Under the pieces are notes generated by a model that was not told where the DNA came from, did not search any database, and saw nothing but the letters and a program-made list of their open reading frames with translations. Source: Candidatus Nitrotoga sp. SPKER (lineage in GTDB: Bacteria; Pseudomonadota; Gammaproteobacteria; Burkholderiales; Gallionellaceae). From it: DNA of 64,000 nucleotides. The stretch spans positions 248,001 to 312,000 of the forward strand of contig QFXG01000017.1 of NCBI GenBank assembly GCA_003402285.1, read 5' to 3'. The position numbers were made by a program, and so were the translations under genes. Each line of letters opens with the position of its first letter. The stretch's first letter is position 1. Positions 56,871 through 64,000 of this stretch are shown piece after piece.

Positions 56871-58517
56871 TTATTCAAGCAAGAATAGTAAGGTTAGAAT
56901 AATTCCACCGAGCATGAATGCGGATTCTTCGCTTCGTAGCAGCTCTTCGTCAAGGTAGTGATGATGGGCGAAGTAATTACGAGCCAATACACAGCAAAGG
57001 AAAGCTTGCACTAACCGTTGTTCGCGCGGGGTAATCGCGAAGGATAAGCTCATTACGGCATGAATCGGCGTCTTTGGCTCGATGTAAAGCTTAACGAGAT
57101 CTTCCGCTTCGCGACTTCTGAAGCACTGAATAGCCTGCTTAGAAAGCCCTCGTTTTTCTGCCAAATACCATATATACCGATGTAACTGCCGTTTTTCTGG
57201 AGAGATCGCCGTCAATTCCCCTGACTTACGAAGCGCGAACATTAAACAACCTTCTGCGCGAACCGCAAGCAATGAATAGAAGTCCAATGGTCTTCGGTTG
57301 CGAAAATCAAGTTTCCCAAAATCCTTAGACTTAAATGTTAGCTCATCATGAAGCTGGCTAAATGAACTTAGAAATCCGTCGAAGGGATAATTCACTGAAC
57401 GTAAGTTGTCTACAATACCCTTAAGCCGACTGTCGACAAGTCTTTCTTTCTCTGCAAGAAACTCATTAAATGGCTTTAAATAATGTGACGCCATATCTAG
57501 AAAGAAGTATCGATCGCTGAAAAATTTCAATGGCAGTACGGCTATTAACTCCGCAGTCCCATCGTATTGCTGGTGACTAGGTCTACTCCATTTTTCTAAA
57601 TAGTCATCTAGTTTATTGTTGGTGAGAGAGCATAGCCATTCCACTGCAAAATAAATGTCTTGTTGAAGGCCTGTCCATGCGGGGTCGATCCATACGTTCT
57701 TTCGATCTTTTGTTCTTATCCATTGATCTGCTAGTCGCAAGAAGTCATTTTTAATAACAGTCGACAGAGTTTCCGCAGTTACACCAAGATGGGCAGCCAA
57801 TTCGATGCAACCGCGTTTGTGAACTTCAGGGTCTCGCGTATGTGCGAGATTCCACGTTGCTAGTGCATTGCGAAATGCGCGGTAATGGGAAATCCATGTC
57901 ATAGATTGTGCGAAGCCACCCCATCGCTGGGGAGCGGTTAAAAGGCTATTTGGACTCCAATCACCTAATCGCTCTACAGTGCGGACAATGTTTTGTATAC
58001 GCTCTTTAACATCGGGTGTATGCAGGATGGGCGGAATGCAGTCTGATGCCCGAATTAAATCTATCAACGCGTAGCCCTGCCAATGAAAAAAATAGTCCAC
58101 ATAAGGACAAATAGTTTCGCCATTAACTTGATTGATTGTGGGCGGTATAGAGATTGCATCCCAAGGCTGCCCATAATTACGGAGCATTTTGCCCGCAGCG
58201 TCTGTGGGTCGGAAGAACGGGTGAAGGAACCAGAGCGGCTCATCAATAGTCTTGATGTACCAATTTGACTCCCATAACAGCTCTAGCGGGTCGTTTCTTG
58301 GCAAAGGTGGCCAATATGCTACCGGAGATTCCTGATTGCTTTCGAATTCCTCAGGAGGAAAGGAATAACGGTATTGAGGAACAAGCCAGCCCCACTCGAC
58401 TAACTTCGGGAATGGATGCTTCTGTAAAAACTCTTTAAGTCCCAGTTCTTCTAGCCAACAAATGAAAGTGCCGTCTTTACCTTGTTGGACTGTGAGTAAC
58501 GGCCCTTGAATTGACAA
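56871..58517 (-). CDS. Uncharacterised 548-aa protein with C-terminal HEPN-type motif
   Basis: 548 residues from a TTG start, with AGGAT upstream. The N-terminal 150 residues are rich in Trp and Pro (FHPFFRP, WPPLPRND), the middle is helical, and the C-terminus has VLARNYFAHHHYLDEELLR, where R513-N-Y-F-A-H518 fits the R-x4-H catalytic signature of HEPN ribonucleases. It is followed by a hydrophobic helix (FMLGGIILTLLFLLE). No family could be named. It is alone, inserted between conserved housekeeping genes, with no paired antitoxin or nuclease gene nearby. HEPN proteins often act in defence or as toxins, which is inference here. Confidence 0.75.
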   Translation of the reverse strand: MSIQGPLLTVQQGKDGTFICWLEELGLKEFLQKHPFPKLVEWGWLVPQYRYSFPPEEFESNQESPVAYWPPLPRNDPLELLWESNWYIKTIDEPLWFLHPFFRPTDAAGKMLRNYGQPWDAISIPPTINQVNGETICPYVDYFFHWQGYALIDLIRASDCIPPILHTPDVKERIQNIVRTVERLGDWSPNSLLTAPQRWGGFAQSMTWISHYRAFRNALATWNLAHTRDPEVHKRGCIELAAHLGVTAETLSTVIKNDFLRLADQWIRTKDRKNVWIDPAWTGLQQDIYFAVEWLCSLTNNKLDDYLEKWSRPSHQQYDGTAELIAVLPLKFFSDRYFFLDMASHYLKPFNEFLAEKERLVDSRLKGIVDNLRSVNYPFDGFLSSFSQLHDELTFKSKDFGKLDFRNRRPLDFYSLLAVRAEGCLMFALRKSGELTAISPEKRQLHRYIWYLAEKRGLSKQAIQCFRSREAEDLVKLYIEPKTPIHAVMSLSFAITPREQRLVQAFLCCVLARNYFAHHHYLDEELLRSEESAFMLGGIILTLLFLLE

Positions 58518-58671
58518 TTATTTATCCTAATGGTTTGAATGTATATTTGACTTAGCGACGGGCACTGATCATTTTTGGTGAGTACAAAATGAAACCGGGT
58601 TTGGGAGCTGCTCTCAACTTTTACATATGGCTGTGTATTCTAAACGATACCCGTGAAATTCTTCTTCGGTG

Positions 58672-58700
58672 TAAAAAAGGGGCATTTACGCCCCTTTTTT
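58672..58700 (-). terminator. Rho-independent terminator after typA
   Basis: AAAAAAGGGGC-ATTTAC-GCCCCTTTTTT, symmetric and 22 bases past the typA stop on the minus strand. Confidence 0.88.
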
Positions 58701-58722
58701 AACATTTACAGCAAATATTTAC

Positions 58723-60528
58723 CTAGCGGGAAGCCCGCTTACGATCCTGCTCAGTAAGATGACGTTTACGCACACGTATGGACAGCGGAGTGATTTCCAC
58801 CAGCTCGTCGTCATCAATAAACTCAACAGCAGACTCCAGCGTCAGCTGGATTGGCGTGGTCAAGCGCACGGCTTCATCCGTGCCGGAGGAACGCACATTG
58901 GTCAATTGTTTGCCCTTGATCGGGTTAACCACAAGGTCGTTATCGCGACTGTGTATGCCAATAACCATGCCTTCATACAATTTATCGCCGGGGCTGACGA
59001 ACATGCGACCACGATCTTCCAGTTTCCATAAGGCATAGGCTACGGCCTCGCCATTGTCTTGAGAAATCAGTACGCCATTATGGCGACCTGGCATATCCGG
59101 CTTGACCGGGCCGTAGTCGTCGAATACGTGCGAGATAAGGCCGGTGCCACGGGTCATGGTCATAAAATCACCTTGAAAACCGATCAAGCTGCGTGCCGGA
59201 ATACGATACTCCAAACGTACGCGGCCTCGTCCATCCGACTGCATATCCTGTAAATCGCCGCGTCGGCGACCTAATTCTTCCATTACCGCACCCTGGTTTG
59301 TCTCTTCAACGTCTACAGAGAGCATTTCATACGGCTCACATTTTTCACCGTTGATTTCACGGAACACCACACGCGGTTTAGATACCGCTAATTCAAAACC
59401 TTCTCGACGCATGTTTTCCAGCAGAATGGTCAAATGCAATTCACCACGTCCTGACACCAGGAAAGAATCTGTTTCACCCGTTTCTTCCACGCGCAATGCC
59501 ACATTGACCAACAACTCTTTAGTCAAACGATCTTTAATCTGGCGGCTGGTGACGAACTTTCCTTCTTGTCCTGCCAAAGGGGAGCTGTTCACCTGAAAGG
59601 TCATAGTCAAGGTTGGCTCATCTACCTTAGGCATGGGCAAAGCTTCTGGCTGATTAATATCGGCCAAGGTCACGCCAATACCGATATCTTCGATACCGTT
59701 GACCAGAATAATGTCACCAACCCCCGCCTCTTCCATTTGTACCCGCTCGATACCACGGAAGCCCAGCACCTGATTGACCCGTGCTTTTTTCGGCGGTTTG
59801 TCGCCATTCAGTACCATGACTTCTTGACCAGGCTTAATTCGTCCCCGCGAAACGCGTCCAACACCAATGCGTCCGACAAAGCTGGAATAATCCAGCGCAG
59901 AAATTTGGAATTGCAATGGTCCGTCCATATCGCCAACTGGCGCTGGTACATGTTTTAATACGGTATCGAACAACGGGCGCATGTCCGTGCTTGGATTCGC
60001 CAAATCCAAAGTTGCGTAACCATTTAAGGCCGAGGCGTAGACTATCGGAAAATCCATTTGTACGTCGGTTGCGCCAAGCTTATCGAATAGGTCGAAAGTA
60101 TGATCCACGACCCATTCTGGTCGCGCACCGGGACGATCAACCTTGTTAATGACTACGATAGGACGCAGACCCAGTGCTAGCGCTTTGCGCGTAACAAAAC
60201 GGGTTTGTGGCATTGGGCCTTCCACCGCATCTACCAGCAACAACACACCGTCCACCATCGACAGAACGCGTTCCACCTCACCACCAAAGTCGGCGTGTCC
60301 TGGTGTGTCCACGATGTTGATATGTACGCCTTCATATTCCACTGCGCAGTTTTTTGCCAGAATGGTGATGCCTCGTTCCTTCTCAAGATCGTTACTGTCC
60401 ATCACGCGTTCGGCGATATGCTGGTGTGCGGCGAAAGTAGCCGTCTGGGAGAGTAGCTTGTCCACCATGGTGGTTTTGCCATGATCAACGTGGGCAATGA
60501 TGGCGATATTACGGAGTGCGCGCGACAT
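58723..60528 (-). CDS. typA: Translational GTPase TypA/BipA
   Basis: 601 residues. G1 [15 protein letters not shown], switch [19 protein letters not shown]4 [15 protein letters not shown] are visible, followed by EF-G-like domains II, III and V and the family-specific C-terminal domain ([20 protein letters not shown]). It binds the ribosome and matters in ribosome assembly and stress or cold growth. Monocistronic by layout: own terminator and a divergent neighbour. Confidence 0.97.
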   Translation of the reverse strand: MSRALRNIAIIAHVDHGKTTMVDKLLSQTATFAAHQHIAERVMDSNDLEKERGITILAKNCAVEYEGVHINIVDTPGHADFGGEVERVLSMVDGVLLLVDAVEGPMPQTRFVTRKALALGLRPIVVINKVDRPGARPEWVVDHTFDLFDKLGATDVQMDFPIVYASALNGYATLDLANPSTDMRPLFDTVLKHVPAPVGDMDGPLQFQISALDYSSFVGRIGVGRVSRGRIKPGQEVMVLNGDKPPKKARVNQVLGFRGIERVQMEEAGVGDIILVNGIEDIGIGVTLADINQPEALPMPKVDEPTLTMTFQVNSSPLAGQEGKFVTSRQIKDRLTKELLVNVALRVEETGETDSFLVSGRGELHLTILLENMRREGFELAVSKPRVVFREINGEKCEPYEMLSVDVEETNQGAVMEELGRRRGDLQDMQSDGRGRVRLEYRIPARSLIGFQGDFMTMTRGTGLISHVFDDYGPVKPDMPGRHNGVLISQDNGEAVAYALWKLEDRGRMFVSPGDKLYEGMVIGIHSRDNDLVVNPIKGKQLTNVRSSGTDEAVRLTTPIQLTLESAVEFIDDDELVEITPLSIRVRKRHLTEQDRKRASR

Positions 60529-60891
60529 GTTTACGACCTAAGCTAGATAAAGGGCGCGCATTCTAGCATAAGGAGACCTCTAAACATGACAATTCATTCC
60601 AAACTACTTATTTTGAATAAAAATTATTGCAGGTAATTTCTCAGGTACAGAGGCATGTCCAGATTTATTTTCTGGCTATTGTTATTCAGTTGTGTATAAT
60701 GCGCGCCTCGCTGCGATATTTTGTGCAGCGTTAGCTCATCGTTTCCTGACCTCTGGCGTCTCTGACGCGTCTTGCTTTACCGGTTAGCGACGATGTTTTG
60801 CGCTGGTAGAGTCTATATCTCCCTACTAAATTTTATTGTGTGGCTTTAGCCACGCATGCGCTTTGATTTAATTATTAATTAAGGAACAATC
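60529..60891. other. Intergenic region with long leader of the second rhlE
   Basis: 363 bases between divergent typA and rhlE. It holds a perfect -10 hexamer at 60695 and about 185 bases of leader. No small gene seen. Confidence 0.5.
60695..60700 (+). promoter_or_regulatory. Candidate -10 box for the second rhlE
   Basis: TATAAT, a perfect sigma-70 -10 hexamer, with a weak CTGGCT at the -35 distance (17-base spacing). Transcription from here would give a leader of about 185 bases, as is common for cold-regulated RNA helicase genes. Confidence 0.4.
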
Positions 60892-62304
60892 GTGCCTATT
60901 GAAAACACAGCTGCACCTATTAAAGTTATTACCTTTGCCTCTCTGGGATTGAATCCCTTAATCCTCAATGCTGTAGAAGAATCCGGCTATACCGTGCCTT
61001 CGCCGATTCAGGCCGAAGCCATACCCGAAGTGATGGCGGGCCACGATCTGATGGCGTCTGCCCAGACGGGTACCGGCAAAACTGCTGCTTTTATATTACC
61101 AGCGTTACATTGCATCGCTGAACCTGCTGCAGTGCGGAGTAAGGGTCCGCGTGTGTTGGTGCTAGCCCCGACGCGCGAATTGGCACAGCAGGTTTCAGAT
61201 GCTGCCACTAAATACGGCAAAAACATGCGCCTGAAAGTAGTGAGCATTCTCGGTGGCATGCCCTATCCGCTACAAAACAAATTGCTATCCAGCCCAGTCG
61301 ATATTTTGGTGGCTACGCCGGGTCGCTTGATTGATCACATTGAGCGTGGTCGTATCGACTTCTCGCGCCTAGAAATGTTGGTGTTGGATGAAGCCGACCG
61401 TATGCTGGATATGGGTTTCATTGATGACGTGGAGCGCATTGCCGCAGCCACGCCGGCGACGCGCCAAACGTTGCTGTTCTCCGCCACACTGGATGGTGTA
61501 ATTGGTAACCTGGCAAAACGGCTGCTCAAGAATCCGAAGCGCATAAGCGTTGCAGCTACGCAGGCACGTCACGAAAACATCGAACAACGCCTTATGTATG
61601 TGGATGACATGGCACACAAGGGGCGTTTGTTAGATCACTTATTGCGTGATACGGACTTAAACCAAGCATTAGTCTTCACCGCTACCAAGCGTGATGCTGA
61701 TGCTTTGGCTGACAAGTTGCTATCCCAAGGACACTCCGCCGCCGCGCTCCATGGCGATATGAACCAGCGCGAACGCAACCGCACCTTGATTAACTTGCGC
61801 CGTGGTCAAGTACGTATTTTGGTGGCGACTGACGTGGCCGCACGTGGCATTGACGTTCCGGGTATTTCTCATGTAATCAATTTTGACCTGCCCAAGGCTG
61901 CCGAAGATTATGTACACCGTATCGGACGTACCGGTCGTGCTGGCTCTTCCGGTATTGCAGTATCGTTTGCGTCCAACCGCGATGCCGGAAATCTGCAAAA
62001 GATCGAGCGCTACACCGGGCAGAGCATAGCCGCTCATATCGTTGCTGGTTTGGAACCTAAATTCAAACCACGTTCACAGCCTTCTAGCTCGCGGGGTAAG
62101 CCTGGTGGATTTGGACGTCATACTTCTTCTGACAGTCGTCATGGTCATCCTGATGGTGTTCGACGGGAAGGTCAATCTCATAATCGGTTTGGTGACAATG
62201 CACCTCGGCGTAATGGGAACACCGGTAATACGAATTCTGCTGGGCAGGAACGTCGTCCGGCAAACAGTTTCTCTGGACGTGGCTACAACAACGGCAACCG
62301 TTAA
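60892..62304 (+). CDS. rhlE: DEAD-box RNA helicase, RhlE-type (second copy)
   Basis: 470 residues from a GTG with AAGGA upstream. Motifs: Q motif [22 protein letters not shown], Ia [55 protein letters not shown]. The tail from about 375 is long, basic and rich in Gly, Arg, Ser, Asn and His, and should contact RNA nonspecifically. It is a paralogue of the helicase at 44.5 kb but differs in tail and N-terminus. Confidence 0.93.
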   Translation: MPIENTAAPIKVITFASLGLNPLILNAVEESGYTVPSPIQAEAIPEVMAGHDLMASAQTGTGKTAAFILPALHCIAEPAAVRSKGPRVLVLAPTRELAQQVSDAATKYGKNMRLKVVSILGGMPYPLQNKLLSSPVDILVATPGRLIDHIERGRIDFSRLEMLVLDEADRMLDMGFIDDVERIAAATPATRQTLLFSATLDGVIGNLAKRLLKNPKRISVAATQARHENIEQRLMYVDDMAHKGRLLDHLLRDTDLNQALVFTATKRDADALADKLLSQGHSAAALHGDMNQRERNRTLINLRRGQVRILVATDVAARGIDVPGISHVINFDLPKAAEDYVHRIGRTGRAGSSGIAVSFASNRDAGNLQKIERYTGQSIAAHIVAGLEPKFKPRSQPSSSRGKPGGFGRHTSSDSRHGHPDGVRREGQSHNRFGDNAPRRNGNTGNTNSAGQERRPANSFSGRGYNNGNR

Positions 62305-62329
62305 GCATTAGACGACATTTTGCTAAAAG

Positions 62330-62359
62330 TAAAAAGGCATGCCTAGGCGTGCCTTTTTT
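62330..62359 (+). terminator. Rho-independent terminator after rhlE
   Basis: AAAAAGGCATGCC-TA-GGCGTGCCTTTTTT, a near-perfect stem with T-run, about 25 bases past the stop. Confidence 0.85.
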
Positions 62360-62442
62360 GTTTCTGCGGGTAATCATACTGTTGTGTTGACTGCCACTAT
62401 CTACTATGCTTGCCACCGTTTATTTTTAAAACTTAAGTAATT

Positions 62443-63234
62443 ATGCCCGTCAGTATCAAGAACCCTCAAGAAATAGAAAAAATGCGTGTTGCAGGCCGTT
62501 TGGCTAGCGAAGTATTGGACTACATCACCCCTTTTGTACAAGCGGGCATTACTACTGGCGAAATTGATCGCCTCTGCCACGATTACATGGTAAATATTCA
62601 ACAATGTATTCCTGCGCCGCTCAATTACGCGCCATCAGGACACACGCCTTATCCCAAATCCATTTGTACTTCAATCAATCATCAGGTGTGCCATGGTGTG
62701 CCGGGTGAAAAAAAACTCAAGAATGGCGATATTCTGAACGTTGACGTTACCACTATCAAACAAGCCTATCACGGTGATACTAGCCGCATGTTTCATGTTG
62801 GCGAAACATCTATCCAGGCAAAACGGTTGTGCGAAATCACTTATCAAGCAATGTGGCGAGGAATTCGTGTAGTCAAGCCCGGTGCATATTTGGGCGATAT
62901 CGGCCATGCCATCCAGAGCTTCGTCGAAGCCTTGGGTTACAGCGTGGTACGCGAATTCTGCGGCCATGGCATTGGTAGGGTATTTCATGAAGAGCCCCAG
63001 GTGTTGCACTATGGTAAGCCTAAAAGTGGGTTGAAACTCGAAGCGGGCATGATTTTTACCATTGAACCGATGGTTAACGCTGGTAAGGCGGGCATCACTC
63101 AGCTCAGCGATGGCTGGACCATCGTGACAAAAGATCACAGTTTGTCGGCTCAATGGGAACACACCGTTCTGGTAACCGAGTCCGGCTTTGAAGTGCTAAC
63201 TGTTTCTGCTGGATCTCCATCCCCGCCACCTTAA
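62443..63234 (+). CDS. map: Methionine aminopeptidase, type I
   Basis: 263 residues. It removes N-terminal Met from nascent proteins. Metal ligands fall in LNVDVTTIKQAYHGDTSRMF (Asp, Asp), EFCGHGIGRVFHEEPQV (His), IFTIEPMVN (Glu) and QWEHTVLVTE (Glu). SICTSINHQVCHGVP holds the substrate His. Followed immediately by glnD, whose start adjoins the map stop. Confidence 0.96.
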   Translation: MPVSIKNPQEIEKMRVAGRLASEVLDYITPFVQAGITTGEIDRLCHDYMVNIQQCIPAPLNYAPSGHTPYPKSICTSINHQVCHGVPGEKKLKNGDILNVDVTTIKQAYHGDTSRMFHVGETSIQAKRLCEITYQAMWRGIRVVKPGAYLGDIGHAIQSFVEALGYSVVREFCGHGIGRVFHEEPQVLHYGKPKSGLKLEAGMIFTIEPMVNAGKAGITQLSDGWTIVTKDHSLSAQWEHTVLVTESGFEVLTVSAGSPSPPP

Positions 63235-64000
63235 GTGCAAAGCGCCACTGAAATCCGTCAGAGTTTGCGTGCTGCACGATTATTCCTGCAACAGGATTAT
63301 GAACGTCATGCGCAACCAGCCCGTCTGCTGCGTGCCCATGCCAAGCTGGTAGATGAACATTTACGTGCGGCATGGCAACTCCTTGTCATGCCGCCAAACC
63401 TAACACTCGTAGGCGTAGGTGGCTATGGACGTAGCGAGCTATATCCCAAGTCTGATATTGATCTGTTAATCCTGTTGCCGGAGGAACCGGATCCCGTATT
63501 GCAACAACATTTGCAGGAACTGGTTGGTCTGCTGTGGGACATTGGCCTGGAAGTTGGCCATAGCATTCGTACCGTTGCACAATGCGTAGAGGAATCGGTC
63601 GATATTACGGTACAGACTAATCTATTAGAAGCACGTTTAATTATCGGCGCACCACAACTGTTTGAGGAAATGGTTAGCACGCTGGCATCACATCTTAATC
63701 ATCGCGCTTTCTACCTTGCCAAGCAAAATGAACAGCAGCGGCGCCACGCTCGCTTTATCGACGCGGACTACAATTTAGAACCTCATTTGAAAGAAAGTCC
63801 CGGTGGCCTGCGGGATTTACAGACCGTGTTGTGGATTAGCCGCGCTTGTAATTTGGGCTACACCTGGCGTGAGTTGGCTAAAGCAGGCATGATTACCGAG
63901 CCTGAGGCACGTGCTATCGCGCGTCATGAAGCGTTGCTGCAAAACCTGCGCATCCGTCTGCATTATTTGGCTGGGCGACGTGAAGATCGTTTGTTATTCG
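63235..64000 (+). CDS. glnD: Bifunctional PII uridylyltransferase, partial (runs off right edge)
   Basis: The first 255 codons are in view, from GTG 63235 directly after the map stop. The nucleotidyltransferase motif is VGVGGYGRSELYPKSDIDLL (GG-x-GR-S-E and DxD). It is followed by the second Asp region (DIGLEVGHSIRT) and FIDADYNLEPHLKESPGGLR, diagnostic of GlnD. GlnD adds or removes UMP on PII proteins according to glutamine level. map-glnD order is common in betaproteobacteria. Confidence 0.95.
   Translation, partial: MQSATEIRQSLRAARLFLQQDYERHAQPARLLRAHAKLVDEHLRAAWQLLVMPPNLTLVGVGGYGRSELYPKSDIDLLILLPEEPDPVLQQHLQELVGLLWDIGLEVGHSIRTVAQCVEESVDITVQTNLLEARLIIGAPQLFEEMVSTLASHLNHRAFYLAKQNEQQRRHARFIDADYNLEPHLKESPGGLRDLQTVLWISRACNLGYTWRELAKAGMITEPEARAIARHEALLQNLRIRLHYLAGRREDRLLF

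Overview
The window looks like a chromosomal piece of a betaproteobacterium of the Nitrosomonadales type (Gallionellaceae-like). This is inferred from gene order and protein character (pilMNOPQ-aroK-aroB-dgt, dapA-bamC-MBL hydrolase, ftsYEX, two M16 peptidases-rsmD-coaD-ferredoxin), not from a database search. Most of it is ordinary housekeeping DNA with compact, often overlapping operons. No rRNA, tRNA, CRISPR array, integrase or intact insertion sequence was found.

Layout. 1-3.4 kb: a minus-strand surface-glycan cluster (fused GT4-GT2 glycosyltransferase, methyltransferase, and a sulfotransferase-like gene running off the left edge). 3.4-4.2 kb: a lone gene resembling an integron cassette, with a half attC overlapping its stop codon. 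4.2-13.2 kb: hemerythrin, HPP membrane protein, serB, mfd, dgt, aroB, aroK. 13.3-18.2 kb: the type IV pilus operon pilMNOPQ. 18.9-22.4 kb: FKBP isomerase, dapA, bamC, MBL hydrolase. 22.4-28 kb: Ala-rich lipoprotein, JmjC-type ribosomal oxygenase, slyD, cold-shock protein, thyA-folA, DjlA-like co-chaperone. 28-31.6 kb: an accessory segment with a ParD-like/RelE-ParE toxin-antitoxin pair, small proteins, and a short minus-strand array of integron-type gene cassettes with attC-like sites but no integrase. 31.6-35.4 kb: LonB-like protease, L-lactate dehydrogenase and a 50-residue Lys-rich protein. 35.4-39.4 kb: a 180-bp MITE with TATA target duplications, then a broken secreted subtilase gene (8-bp tandem repeat in its signal peptide and one in-frame stop before the catalytic Ser) and a secreted hypothetical protein. 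39.4-47.4 kb: a minus-strand block with yaeQ, arfB, an S4 protein, prfC, ychJ, srkA, DUF1415, rhlE, PilZ and a mutarotase. 47.7-48.8 kb: a free-standing orthocaspase with a strong terminator. 48.9-52.9 kb: ferredoxin, coaD, rsmD and two M16 peptidases. 53.0-56.8 kb: ftsY-ftsE-ftsX and a trypsin-like protease with TPRs. 56.9-58.5 kb: an unrecognised 548-residue protein ending in a HEPN-type R-N-x3-H motif. 58.7-64 kb: typA, a second rhlE, map and the start of glnD.

The most interesting parts are the integrase-less cassette array with intact, degenerate and collapsed attC sites, the subtilase locus whose lesions include a repeat that could act as a switch, the orphan HEPN-motif protein, the orphan orthocaspase, and rsmD, which seems to need a non-canonical AUA start.
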